Shown piece after piece: positions 41,922 through 51,063 of a stretch of 64,000 nucleotides of DNA; the stretch's first letter is position 1; each line of letters starts with the position of its first letter. A program made the translations under genes and the position numbers. Below the pieces are notes generated by a model, which worked only from the letters and a program-made list of their open reading frames with translations, searched no databases and was not told where the DNA came from. This DNA comes from Rhynchopus sp. YZ270_cl-10 (Eukaryota > Euglenozoa > Diplonemea > Diplonemida > Diplonemidae), in the NCBI GenBank assembly GCA_964035575.1, contig OZ037836.1, positions 1,116,001 to 1,180,000 of the forward strand, written 5' to 3'.

Positions 41922-43326
41922 CAGTGTGACACAGAATTAATGGCCGATGAAGACATTTTATAAAAAAACGGCAAATTTTGACAAGGACATATTCAAAACA
42001 CCCCCAAAACATAAAATATTTACGCCCAGGAACACAATAAAAGCAAAAATATAATGGTTAAGGGTAAAGTGAACACTGAGGCCACGAGGGAAGGGTTGCG
42101 CCTACAGGCAGCGTCGCTAGTCGTTGTTGGCGGTAAGAGCCATGATGAGGTGGCGGAGTTGCTGAACGTTGCGAAGAGGAGTTTGGGTAGGTGGGTGAAG
42201 GAGTACCGCGCTGGAGAGCGGAATTTTTCGGACAAGCCAGGGAGGGGACGCAAGAGATCGGCCACCACCGACACCGTTAAGAATAGGGTGGTTAGACACA
42301 TGCGGGGCAAGCGGTTTCAGTCTTGCAGGAAAGTAGCGTCGCGACTACAGATTTCGAGGGAGAGTGTCCGCAGGTGCCTGAAGGAGAAGGGGCTGAAGCC
42401 CGTTCAAACGAAGAGCAAACCAAAGCTCTCGGAAAAGAACATCACTGCCCGGATAGAGTTTGCTGAAACGCATCGAAACACCGACTGGTCAAAGGTGATG
42501 TTCACCGATGAAAAAGACTTTTGGCTTTTTTCTCGGGTGAGCAAGAAGAACGATGTTGTCTGGGTTGCAGATGGTGATGAGCCGCCCCCAACCGTTGATA
42601 AGGTCAGGGCTACGCAGAAGGTTCACGTCTGGGGAGGAATCACCACCAGAGGTAAGACGAAGCTCTATTTCTATGACGGTGCTCTCAATGCAGAGAAGTA
42701 CCGTACGCTCGTCTTACAGAAAGCGCTCAAAGAAATAAAAGAACTCCTACCTGACAGTAGCTACACGTTTCAGCAGGATGGGGCACCCTGCCACACTGCG
42801 AACGTTACTCAAGCATTCCTCTCCTCCCAACCTTTCTCGTTCCTCCCTAAAGCTGACTGGCCAGGCAACTCCCCTGATCTCAATCCTATTGAGAACCTGT
42901 GGGCCAAGCTGCAGACTGCAGTCAACGAACGGGAGCCCAAAGACGTGTCAGCACTTAAACGTGCCATCAACAAGGAATGGTCCAAGATGGACAATAGCTT
43001 CGTTGCACGTTACATCATGTCAATGCCACGACGCCTAGACGCAGTTCGCAATTCCAACGGAATGCACACAAAATACTAATGCATGCTCTATTTATTTTTG
43101 TGCACCCACTCGTTTGTACTGCTACACTGTATTTTTTTTTTTTTACACATACACCCTTTTTTACCAAAAAGGGATATTTCCATGTTAATATTTTCCCCAC
43201 ACACACACTTTTCATACACGGCCAGTTGAAAATGCAATGAAATGAGTCAAATTTTGCCTATTTTTTAGAATAATATAACAATTTTTACAAAATGTCGTCA
43301 TCGGCCATTAATTCTGTGTCACACTG
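41922..43326 (+). mobile_element. Apparently complete Tc1/mariner (DD37E) element
   Basis: 1,405 bases bounded by TA on both sides (41,920-41,921 and 43,327-43,328). Inverted ends begin CAGTGTGACACAGAATTAAT and are near-identical for about 50 bases, after which only patches match. It contains one intact transposase gene. It inserted into the GGTACAGTGTAAAAA part of a hairpin repeat within a hAT-like element, so it is the youngest layer here. Confidence 0.92.
42054..43079 (+). CDS. Tc1/mariner transposase, DD37E type
   Basis: 341 residues, the usual length for the family. It binds the terminal inverted repeats and carries out cut-and-paste transposition into TA sites in the nucleus. Residues about 10-55 and 85-112 are two helix-turn-helix motifs (SHDEVAELLNVAKRSLGRWV; SCRKVASRLQISRESVRRCL), separated by a GRPR-like basic linker KPGRGRKR (61-68) that probably contacts the minor groove. 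The catalytic triad is D152 (MFTDEKDF), D242 (FQQDGAPCHT) and E280 (LNPIENLW). Thirty-seven residues lie between D242 and E280, placing it in the DD37E group rather than classical DD34E Tc1. There are no internal stops or frameshifts, so the gene may be active. The start is the first methionine after the left inverted repeat. Confidence 0.95.
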   Translation: MVKGKVNTEATREGLRLQAASLVVVGGKSHDEVAELLNVAKRSLGRWVKEYRAGERNFSDKPGRGRKRSATTDTVKNRVVRHMRGKRFQSCRKVASRLQISRESVRRCLKEKGLKPVQTKSKPKLSEKNITARIEFAETHRNTDWSKVMFTDEKDFWLFSRVSKKNDVVWVADGDEPPPTVDKVRATQKVHVWGGITTRGKTKLYFYDGALNAEKYRTLVLQKALKEIKELLPDSSYTFQQDGAPCHTANVTQAFLSSQPFSFLPKADWPGNSPDLNPIENLWAKLQTAVNEREPKDVSALKRAINKEWSKMDNSFVARYIMSMPRRLDAVRNSNGMHTKY

Positions 43327-43593
43327 TATCTTTTTACAGCACAAAGTCACACACCTAACCCTTTTTTGCGGAGCAAAAAAGGGAAAATGGCGCCGCAGGC
43401 AAAAAAAAATTGAGGTACAGCCTGAATGGTGCGGTCAGCAACCCAGTTCCCCATGGTACTCCCGTGGTTCAACCATGATTTTTTTTTTTTTTTTTTTTTT
43501 TTTCCTGCAGGTGAGATTTCTCACCTCACTTTTTTTTTTTTTTTTTTTTTTGTGAGATTTCTCACCCCAAAATCTCACCGTGGGAAACACTGT

Positions 43594-45596
43594 TTTTACC
43601 ATTCCTTTTTTATGGGAATGAAGTAGTGCACACGGTCTTGGAAGCTCCAATGAAAGAAATGAAGCGGGCTAAAAGAGGAAGTTGCCTTCCTAAACGTGCA
43701 AACCCTGTACCCATGCACATCTGAAAGACTAGTTGAAATGAGCCAATATAAAAAACGCATCTCAGTCGAATGCCATTCAAGCAAAGGGTCGAGAAAGGGA
43801 CGTGAGTGGTCCGTACCCATAAGAGCACAGAGAGGCGGTTCACTACCGCCTGGGTGAATCGGCACCTGTCTATATTACCTAAGCATTGAAATACCATTGC
43901 TCACCAATGGTACACTCCAATACTGTTGGACCCCGAAGGGGGGGTTTTTTTTGGTTTTTTTTTTTTTTGAAAAATTGGTTGTATTAGTGTAGCCACCCTA
44001 GAGTGTGCTACTATTTTTTATTCGCAAACCTCCTCTGAATGCTGTGGTATCGCGAGAACAGCCTTTTTTAAAATAAAAAAACCCCACCCCCTTAAAATGC
44101 GTCACCCGTCATCCACATATCTCTCAAAAAAGATACGTTGAAAGTGCGGGCAACGCTCCGAAGATCCCACCCCATTGTAATAATGAACCCCCAGCTGTCC
44201 AAATATGCTTTGGCATCAAAAAAAAAAGGGGGTGACATATTTCAGCCAGGGGTCCTAACGCTGTTCTCAAAAAAAATTAAAATGGTAACTTCAAGGTCAC
44301 TTCTCGTTTTTTGGGGAGGAAAAAAAAAAACTTTCCCCCCTCAGAGGCGGTATGGCAACAACACAAGTGAAGTTGAAAAGGTGCAAATCCTCGGACATAC
44401 ACTGGACGTTGGATCGCCGTATCATAGGGACAGGGTACTAGATACATTTTTTTCTTGTGAGGCAATTTTCGCAGCGGTCTGTGTCACCGTTTTGGTTCCT
44501 GGCGAAGCCACGGTACGCAACATTTCTAAAAAATGTTGCCATAAAATGGCACTATCGTTGGTAATTATCGTAAGTTTCCGTAAATTACTTACGTATTTTG
44601 CTGAAACGAAAGTTTCTGGCGAAGCCACGGTACGCAACATTTCAAAAAAAAAAATCGCTTAAAATTGTACATGGTAGCAACCTGCAGCCCTGCAGACCAC
44701 TGATCTTGACAAAAAAGAAAAAAAATCCCAGACCCTCCAACGTGCTCCCGGTGTATGTTAAGTATCCGAGGTCACTTCGTGACACCGGATTTCAAAAAAT
44801 AAAAAAAAAGGTCACTTTTTAGGGCACTTTTCGAAGGTCACTTCGAAGTGACCTTCGAATTTCAAAAAAATAAAAAAGGTCACTTCGGAAGTGGTAAAAG
44901 TTACCACTCTTAGGACCCCTGATTTCAGCGTTTTTTTTTCTAGAGGGGGGCCCCAGGGTTTTTTTTAGGATTGGGTGTTTTGACCCTTGGGGGGGGGTCG
45001 CAAAAAGAGCCCTAATTGGACTCAGAAAAATTTTTCCCCATGCATTCAGGGCTCTCGCCAATTACCCCTTTTGGCCAAAATGGGGGGTGAATCGGGGGTC
45101 CACGAGCTTCCCCCCTGTAAAGCGGTCGCCCGAAATTTTTTCAGTACTGCTGACCAGGGACATTGGGAACATAGGGAACTGTATGTATGTACTTTTTTTT
45201 GCGGAGCAAAAAAAAATAATATAAAATGGCGCCGCAGGCGAAAAAAATTTCAGGGTACGGTGTAAAAAGCAAGCTTTTTACATCATAGAGTCACTCAACG
45301 AACCCTTTTTTGCGAAGCAAAAAAGGAAAAATGGCGCCACAGGCAAAAAAAAATTGAGGTACAGACCGTATGATGCGGTCAGCAACCCAGTTCCCCGCGG
45401 TACTTCCCGAAAACTCACCCCCTTCGGGGGGGTGTCTCGCCCCCAAAAAAATTTTTTCACCCCCTCCACCCCCCCCAGAATCCTGAAAAAAATCCTGGGG
45501 GGGGTAGACTCGCCTAAAAACCCATAGTGCAGACACCACCCCCCTGATGAGCTTCCACTACATTTTTTCCTTTTCTTTTCTCTTTTCGCTTCTTTT
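43594..45596. other. Intergenic repeat mosaic
   Basis: No gene. Two TTGCGTACCGTG family pieces (44,500-44,530 and 44,620-44,650), two GGCGCC/GCGGAGC hairpin repeats (45,190-45,262 and 45,300-45,365), and GGTCACTTCG palindromes at 44,770-44,890. From 45,515 the sequence is the 3' flank of the second gene-module copy and matches 8,690-8,750, then jumps to 10,060 without the foldback element. Confidence 0.6.
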
Positions 45597-47195
45597 TTAG
45601 TTCGCGCATCCGATAAACAGCTTATCCGCAAACCCTGGGTCGATTTCGTGCGCTACTTGGAAGAGAGCCTCACAGAGATCGTCATGCAGGTTCTCCTTGC
45701 ATTTGATACTCCGCGTGAAGTATGTGTTCGGGCCGAAGAAGGCAAGCCGCAGAAAGCTGATGTCATGCCTCATGATCTTCGATTCGGACGAAAACGACGT
45801 GAATTTGTCAATGTAGTAATGGTCGGAGGAATGCATCACGGTGCTGGCCAGAAACGCGTTGGTCACCTCCGGTGTCCATCCGGGACGCAGCTTCTTGATG
45901 ATGACCCGCGAGGCCATGATGATGGTGTGTGCTGTGGAGTTTCTTGCGGCAAGATGGATGAATTTGTTTGCTGCCTCGTGGTCTGCGTGGCTTTGCCCGG
46001 TGGGGCGTGCACAGTGATGAATGGGAAGTCCTTGAGAGCCGTTGTGTGCCAGAATGTCGGCCATCGCTGCAGCAGATCCCACTCCAATACCACCATAGGA
46101 CCCAAACGAGGCCGCGTTGTTCATCCACTGTGTTACGTTGTTGCTTTCTTGCGCAAGGTCCCAGCGATCCGCAGGGTTGGTGGGGTTGATCAACTGCGCG
46201 GTTCCATTCGCCCACCAGTGGACATTAATGTGAGCGTACAACGAAATGATTGTGTTCGCAATGACAACTGCCTCCTCGATGTCGTCATCCTCCGGTCCAA
46301 CAACACGGTGCTCGCCAAGACCGTCCTCCATCAGAAGAGTCATGCCGAGAAACTCCTGTGTATCGTGGTCCAAATCGATGGTCACGTAGTTGATGTTAAT
46401 CAACGTGGTGTCTTGGAAGGGAAGACGCAAATTTTCGAACCTCAAATGTCCCGTTTCAAAGTCCATCCAGGAGATCATGCAGGTGTTTACCATTGCTTGG
46501 TACATTTCGCAGCGGGTAGTTCTTCTCTTCGGCGAGAACCGCCCGATGTGCGCATACCGCAAAAAGACGCGGAAAAAGATGTTCAAAGGGTACTCCACCC
46601 CAATGGTCGCCTGGTTGTAGAGGTACGCGCCCAGCTGCATTCCGTAGTACGAAGCAGACCTGCGCATGGCATAGGTGATGTTCAACCCCTTCGGCACCCA
46701 CCGTCTGTTCAGCATATCCTTCGCGAAGGTAGCGTCCGTTGTGTCCGGGGTTTTCCCCTGCAGTGTAACCTGGGTTGTCGTGAAGGGCGCCTTCTCAAAA
46801 GGCTCGATTGGGACTGGTGTGAGATTGTTGTTCCAACAAAGAAGCAGAAACGCGCCCAAACGGTACATCGTGAGAAGCAGAGGAACGGAGAGGAAGAGAC
46901 GGCGGTACGATACCGTGGGAAACGTGAGCAGCTTTTCGAGCCAAGGGAACGACCCGAAAAGGTTGCGGAAGAGTGCAGGGTATTCCCGGGGAAGCGCTGC
47001 AAGCTCGGCGCAGCCACAAAGCAGAAAGACAGTCTTCGCAAAATTCGTCATAATGTCTCGCGGGTATGCGATGGCCACATCCTCGGACGTTGCAAAAGCA
47101 TAGGCAAAGGCTGGCAAATTCGGTCTCCACTGCATCCACACAAATGCACCAACCCCTGCTGCGAAACCTACCCGATGGTCGAAGACGTCCGACAT
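45597..47195 (-). CDS. Unrecognised 532-residue protein, probably membrane-anchored, copy B
   Basis: Paralogue of 10,095-11,693 of identical length, with about two dozen substitutions and no indel. Start MSDVFDHRVGF. The two hydrophobic N-terminal stretches are unchanged. In the histidine-rich segment this copy has LYAHINVHWW where copy A has FHGHIHVHWW, so only H322 and H326 of that cluster are common to both. Changes are scattered, and none creates a stop. Function unknown. The gene sits downstream of the 9-repeat leucine-rich-repeat gene, in the same arrangement as copy A. The ORF end and 3' flank are conserved with copy A for about 40 bases beyond the stop. Confidence 0.75.
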   Translation of the reverse strand: MSDVFDHRVGFAAGVGAFVWMQWRPNLPAFAYAFATSEDVAIAYPRDIMTNFAKTVFLLCGCAELAALPREYPALFRNLFGSFPWLEKLLTFPTVSYRRLFLSVPLLLTMYRLGAFLLLCWNNNLTPVPIEPFEKAPFTTTQVTLQGKTPDTTDATFAKDMLNRRWVPKGLNITYAMRRSASYYGMQLGAYLYNQATIGVEYPLNIFFRVFLRYAHIGRFSPKRRTTRCEMYQAMVNTCMISWMDFETGHLRFENLRLPFQDTTLININYVTIDLDHDTQEFLGMTLLMEDGLGEHRVVGPEDDDIEEAVVIANTIISLYAHINVHWWANGTAQLINPTNPADRWDLAQESNNVTQWMNNAASFGSYGGIGVGSAAAMADILAHNGSQGLPIHHCARPTGQSHADHEAANKFIHLAARNSTAHTIIMASRVIIKKLRPGWTPEVTNAFLASTVMHSSDHYYIDKFTSFSSESKIMRHDISFLRLAFFGPNTYFTRSIKCKENLHDDLCEALFQVAHEIDPGFADKLFIGCAN

Positions 47196-47543
47196 AGGAA
47201 AGGGGGGAAAGGAAAAAGGGAAAAAAAAGGAAAAAAAATAAAAAAAGGAGGAAATAAACTGGGTGTCAAGTCAGCAACGCGCGGGGGGAGCGAAGAGTAG
47301 TGGGGGGGAAGAGGAGAAAAAGAAAAGAGTGTGTGTTTCGAGAGGGAAACAATGTGAAAAAGAAAAACAAATCTGCTGCGGGTGGGTGGAGAATGGTTGT
47401 GGGTGTGTTGAAAAAGTAGGTGTGGGTGGGTAGGGGCTTTGGGTTACGGTCAAGATTATCCGAACCAGAGGACGCAAGCAGACATACTGCCAGAGACCCT
47501 CCACCTCGGGGAGGTGCTGCCCTGCCACCAACACACCACGTCG
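47196..47543. other. Intergenic spacer of module copy B
   Basis: Differs from 11,694-12,041 at only a few positions, as low a divergence as in the genes themselves, which points to a recent duplication of the entire module rather than to selection on the proteins alone. Confidence 0.6.
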
Positions 47544-48686
47544 TCATTGTGCGTGTCTCCGTCGCTTCTGGCTTTGCTCGGGGGATTCGTCTCTGCTTCG
47601 TTTCGGACGTGCTTCAACCACAAGCTTCCTCAGCTGCTCGTCGTTCCTCACTTCGTTGGACACAACACTGCTGCAGCCGGAAAGGTAAATGCTTGTCAAC
47701 GAAGTGCAGTTCTCAGCAAATTGCGTAGTATAAGTAAAACTACTCAAACCAATCGACGTCACGTTGCAGAGTGGTGATAAATACAGGGTCGTTAAGCTGC
47801 TACAGAACTGAAGGAAGCCTGCACCAACCTGCGTCACATTGCTGAGTGCTGATAAATCCAGGGATGCTAAGTTGCTGCAGAACTGAAGGAACCACGCACC
47901 AACCTGCGTTACATTGCTGAGTGGTGATAAATCGAAGTTGGTTAAGCTGCTGCAGCCGCAAAGAAAGCTGTCACCAATCCGCGTCACGTTGCTGAATGGT
48001 AATAAATCCAGGGTCGTTAAGCTCCTGCAGTTCTGAAGGAAGCACGCACCAACCTGCGTCACATTGCTGAGTGATGATAAATCGATGGTGGTTAAGCTCC
48101 TGCAGCCGGAAAGAAAGCTTTTCTCAATCGACGTCACGTTGCTGAGTGGGTATAAATACAGGGTCGTTAAGCTCCTGCAGTTCTGAAGGAACCACTCACC
48201 AACCTGCGTCACATTGCTCAACCCAGAGAGATCGATACTTGTCAACGAGGTGCAGTTGTACAGGAAGTAGTCTCCAATGTGAGTCACAATGGACTCAGCA
48301 CTGAGATCAAGTCTCGTCAACGAAGTGTCCGACAAGAAGTAATGCGGAATGACAGTCGCAACCTCCGCCTGCAGAAGCAAACACGCCACCTCAGGATCCT
48401 CCACACTCTCCAACTTCTCGGCTGTGATGTCGGTCACACCCAACGCATGAAGCTCTGCAATGGCTTCTTGCTTCTGCGTTTTCGTGAGGATGATTGTGTC
48501 ACCAGCACTCAGCTGCGTCATGTCCGCTCCTTCTCCCATCGCTTCGCCTCCGAAACTCATGCAAAAGCCGTCTTCAGGCAACCCCATTGCAGTCGCCACC
48601 TTCCGCCGCAAGTCCTCCACTGTGTCATCTTCACCCACCTCGACTGTGTGCTGATTCGTGTCGAAACCCTTGATGTTCAGGTCCAT
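47544..48686 (-). CDS. Ubiquitin-like plus leucine-rich-repeat protein, copy B (9 repeats)
   Basis: 380 residues from MDLNIKGFDTNQHTVEV. The N-terminal 70 residues have a ubiquitin-like pattern (DDTVEDLRRKVATAMGLPED; LSAGDTIIL). The linker AELHALGVTDITAEKL leads to nine 25-residue leucine-rich repeats (CxSLTxLDLSxLSNVTxVGxxFL), two more than copy A. A longer last-but-one repeat (SFTYTTQFA insert) and the basic tail KRSRDESPEQSQKRRRHAQ follow. The N-terminal, linker and C-terminal segments are nearly constant among paralogues, while the repeats differ in number and exposed residues, as in proteins under pressure to recognise varied partners. There is no signal peptide. Confidence 0.85.
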   Translation of the reverse strand: MDLNIKGFDTNQHTVEVGEDDTVEDLRRKVATAMGLPEDGFCMSFGGEAMGEGADMTQLSAGDTIILTKTQKQEAIAELHALGVTDITAEKLESVEDPEVACLLLQAEVATVIPHYFLSDTSLTRLDLSAESIVTHIGDYFLYNCTSLTSIDLSGLSNVTQVGEWFLQNCRSLTTLYLYPLSNVTSIEKSFLSGCRSLTTIDLSSLSNVTQVGACFLQNCRSLTTLDLLPFSNVTRIGDSFLCGCSSLTNFDLSPLSNVTQVGAWFLQFCSNLASLDLSALSNVTQVGAGFLQFCSSLTTLYLSPLCNVTSIGLSSFTYTTQFAENCTSLTSIYLSGCSSVVSNEVRNDEQLRKLVVEARPKRSRDESPEQSQKRRRHAQ

Positions 48687-48759
48687 GTCTTTGTTGTGGT
48701 TTTGTGTTCTGATCTCTGTGTGTGGTGGTGGTGTGTGCAGTCCTTTTCAAGAACCATGC

Positions 48760-49340
48760 AATATCATCCTCAACACAACGCAACAACGGAACAAACAAGA
48801 ATGCGATCTCGAAAGCCTTGTATGAGCACACATCATACGCACAACACCTTTGCTTTGCTGTCACTACATCGAAGGTGCAGGCTGTCCGCACCAGAGCAGT
48901 TGCTGTGAATCTGGGAAAGCTCAAAGGGGAGAGTGATGGGGCATTCACGTCGCACTTCGCAACACCAAGCCCCGGGTACGTCATGCCATCGTGCGGGAGG
49001 TGTTCCGCAAGCTGCAGCACCGCACAAGAACGTGCCACCCACGTCTCCATCTTGTTCGTGCCTGAGCAGGTCTGTGCTGCCCTCTTCTACCCGCAAGACC
49101 AGTATCCGGAGGACTGGCACTCAGCGTACGCCCCAAGCACAGCAAAGCGCATCCTCCCCCCTGAGTCCCCCCAGTCACACCATCAAGTGAAAGCACGATA
49201 TCAGTGCATCAGAGCACACAACGGAAGCCACTCGCCTCCGTCATCACACCTTACACCTCTTCGTGCAAAGCTACCAAGAAGACAGTGAAAGACCACGTGG
49301 TGTCAACGAGTTCAGAATGATGAAGTACAGAAAAAAAAGG
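48760..49340 (+). pseudogene. Coding-like segment, unknown product, with a frame change
   Basis: Frame one reads NAISKALYEHTSYAQHLCFA, then AVAVNLGKLKGESDGAFTSH and ATHVSILFVPEQVCAALFYP, with good codon-like composition. Near 49,200 coding character passes to another frame (RHHTLHLFVQSYQEDSERPR, then GVNEFRMMKY). I do not recognise the product. It lies between two leucine-rich-repeat genes in opposite orientation and begins just where similarity between the paralogues' upstream flanks stops. It may be a broken gene or two exons with an unseen intron. Confidence 0.4.
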
Positions 49341-49595
49341 GGGTTGGGCGTGGAGGTACGTTGTAATGAACAAGACATGGGTTTTTGTGGGGATTCTTTT
49401 GCAGCACAGAGTAAAATAACACAATGTGTGGAACGTCTTGCTCAGCAGAGCTGTCCTCTCGCACCAAGTAGTAGTCTGTGCCACGGTGAGCAAGACTGTG
49501 GCCCTCTTCTTCTCCGAACCAGAGGACGCAAGCAGACATACTGCCAGAGACCCTCCACCTCGGGGAGGTGCTGCCCTGCCACCAACACCACGTCG

Positions 49596-50813
49596 TCATT
49601 GTGCGTGTCTCTGTCGCTTCTGGCTTTGCTCGGGGGATTCGTCTCTGCTTCGTTTCGGACGTGCTTCAACCACAAGCTTACTCAGCTTCTTGTCCTTCCT
49701 CACTTCGTTGGACACAACACTGCTGCAGCCGGAAAGGTAAATGCTCGTCAACGAAGTGCAGCGCGCAGCAAAATGCGTATTCTGAGTAAAAATATTCAGA
49801 CGAATATGCGTCACATTGCTGAGTGCTGACAAATCCAGGGTCGTTAAGCTGCTGCAGTTCTGAAGGAAGCTCGCACCAACCTGCGTCACATTGCTGAGTG
49901 ATGATAAATCGATAGTGGTTAAGCTCTCGCAGCCGTCAAGAAAGCTATCATTAATCGACGTCACGTTCCTGAGTGGGGATAAATCCAGGGTCGTTAAGCT
50001 CCTGCAGTTCTGAAGGAACCACACATCAACCTGCGTCACATTGCTGAGTGCTGATAAGTCGACGTTGGTTAAGCTGCTGCAGCCGCAAAGAAAGCTGTCA
50101 CCAATCCGCGTCACGTTGCTGAATGGTGCTAAATCCAGGATCGTTAAGCTCTTGCAGTTCTGAAGGAAGCCCTCACCAACCTGCGTCACATTGCTGAGTG
50201 GTGGTAAAAAGATAGTGGTTAAGCTCTCGCAGCCGGAAAGAAAGCTATCATTAATCGACTTCACATTGCTGAGTGGGGATAAATCCAGGGTCGTTAAGCT
50301 GCTGCAGGTCTGAAGGAACCACACACCAACCTGCGTCACATTGCTCAACCCAGAGATGTCGATACTTGTCAACGAGGTGCAGTGGTGTAGGAAGTAGTTT
50401 CCAATGTGGGTCACAATGGACTCAGCACTGAGATCAAGTCTCGTCAACGAAGTGCGTCCCAAGAACCAATTCGGAATGACAGTCGCAACCTCCGCCTGCA
50501 GAAGCAAACACGCCACCTCAGGATCCCTCACACTCTTCAACTTCTCGGCTGTGATGTCGGTCACACCCAACGCATGAAGCTCTGCAATGGCTTCGTACTT
50601 CTGCGTTTTCGTGAGGATGATTGTGTCACCAGCACTCAGCTGCGTCATGTCCGCTCCTTCTCCTATCGGTTCGTCTCCGAAACTCATGCAAAAGCCGTCT
50701 TCAGGCAACCCCATTGCAGTCGCCACCTTCTGCCGCATCACCGCAAGTGTATCATCCTCACCCAGCTCGACCGTATGCTTCACTCCGTTCAACCCCTTGA
50801 TAGTCAAATCCAT
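49596..50813 (-). CDS. Ubiquitin-like plus leucine-rich-repeat protein, copy C (10 repeats)
   Basis: 405 residues from MDLTIKGLNGVKHTVEL; an in-frame methionine seven codons upstream (MIQSDTN) is an alternative, but this start aligns with the paralogues. The ubiquitin-like N-terminus is the most diverged of the three (DDTLAVMRQKVATAMGLPED; FGDEPIGEG). Ten leucine-rich repeats of 25 residues follow, then the basic tail SRDESPEQSQKRQRHAQ. Internal repeats such as SINDSFLSGCESLTTI and SINDSFLDGCESLTTI are nearly identical, showing growth by recent duplication of two-repeat blocks. Its 3' flank (49,510-49,595) matches that of copies A and B, but no 532-residue partner follows. Confidence 0.85.
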   Translation of the reverse strand: MDLTIKGLNGVKHTVELGEDDTLAVMRQKVATAMGLPEDGFCMSFGDEPIGEGADMTQLSAGDTIILTKTQKYEAIAELHALGVTDITAEKLKSVRDPEVACLLLQAEVATVIPNWFLGRTSLTRLDLSAESIVTHIGNYFLHHCTSLTSIDISGLSNVTQVGVWFLQTCSSLTTLDLSPLSNVKSINDSFLSGCESLTTIFLPPLSNVTQVGEGFLQNCKSLTILDLAPFSNVTRIGDSFLCGCSSLTNVDLSALSNVTQVDVWFLQNCRSLTTLDLSPLRNVTSINDSFLDGCESLTTIDLSSLSNVTQVGASFLQNCSSLTTLDLSALSNVTHIRLNIFTQNTHFAARCTSLTSIYLSGCSSVVSNEVRKDKKLSKLVVEARPKRSRDESPEQSQKRQRHAQ

Positions 50814-50916
50814 ATTTGTGTCGCTCTGTATCATAGGTAACGGAGGGTGATGGTGATGTGGAGAAGGTGAGGAGGTGTGGGGGAAATAAACAAGAGTTTC
50901 TTTTTAAAAATAATTT

Positions 50917-51060
50917 TCTCTGTAACCTCTACACGTTTATACGGCAGGTAACCGGCTGAGGTGATACTTCCGGACTGAGGAAGGGCATTCTTTTACTTTT
51001 TTTATTGCCTGGATGGGGATGGGGGCGGCTTTGTCTAGATTGTTTTTTTTTTCTCGTAGT
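50917..51060 (-). mobile_element. 5'-truncated retrotransposon tail
   Basis: Matches the 3' untranslated region of the retrotransposon fragment at 59,275-59,640 (GCAGGTAACCGGCTGAGGTG, ACTTCCGGACTGAGGAAGGG and GGATGGGGGCGGCTTTGTCT) and nothing else of it. Such 3'-only copies are typical of aborted target-primed reverse transcription. About 40 bases of the same tail occur at 63,721-63,762. Confidence 0.65.
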
Positions 51061-51063
51061 CTT

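Larger units (their letters stand above)
41443..43593. mobile_element. hAT-like inverted-repeat element interrupted by a Tc1 element
   Basis: Left end CAGTGTTTCCCAGCATCTCACC and right end CTCACCGTGGGAAACACTG are inverted, of the form common in hAT elements. Without the nested Tc1 element (41,922-43,326) it is about 750 bases long and carries a GC hairpin (GCCCGGGCGCGC-TTC-GCGCGCCCGGG at 41,522-41,548), a TTGCGTACCGTG family segment and a GGCGCC hairpin repeat. Flanks are T-rich; 8-base duplications match only in part. The flanking GAAAAC...TTTTTACCATTCC resembles 40,738-40,760, a possible empty site. Confidence 0.5.

Noticed and set aside
12042-50813. Surface antigen function for the leucine-rich-repeat proteins
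   Set aside because: BspA-type repeats are often on surface proteins, but these lack a signal peptide and membrane anchor and carry a ubiquitin-like head and basic tail.
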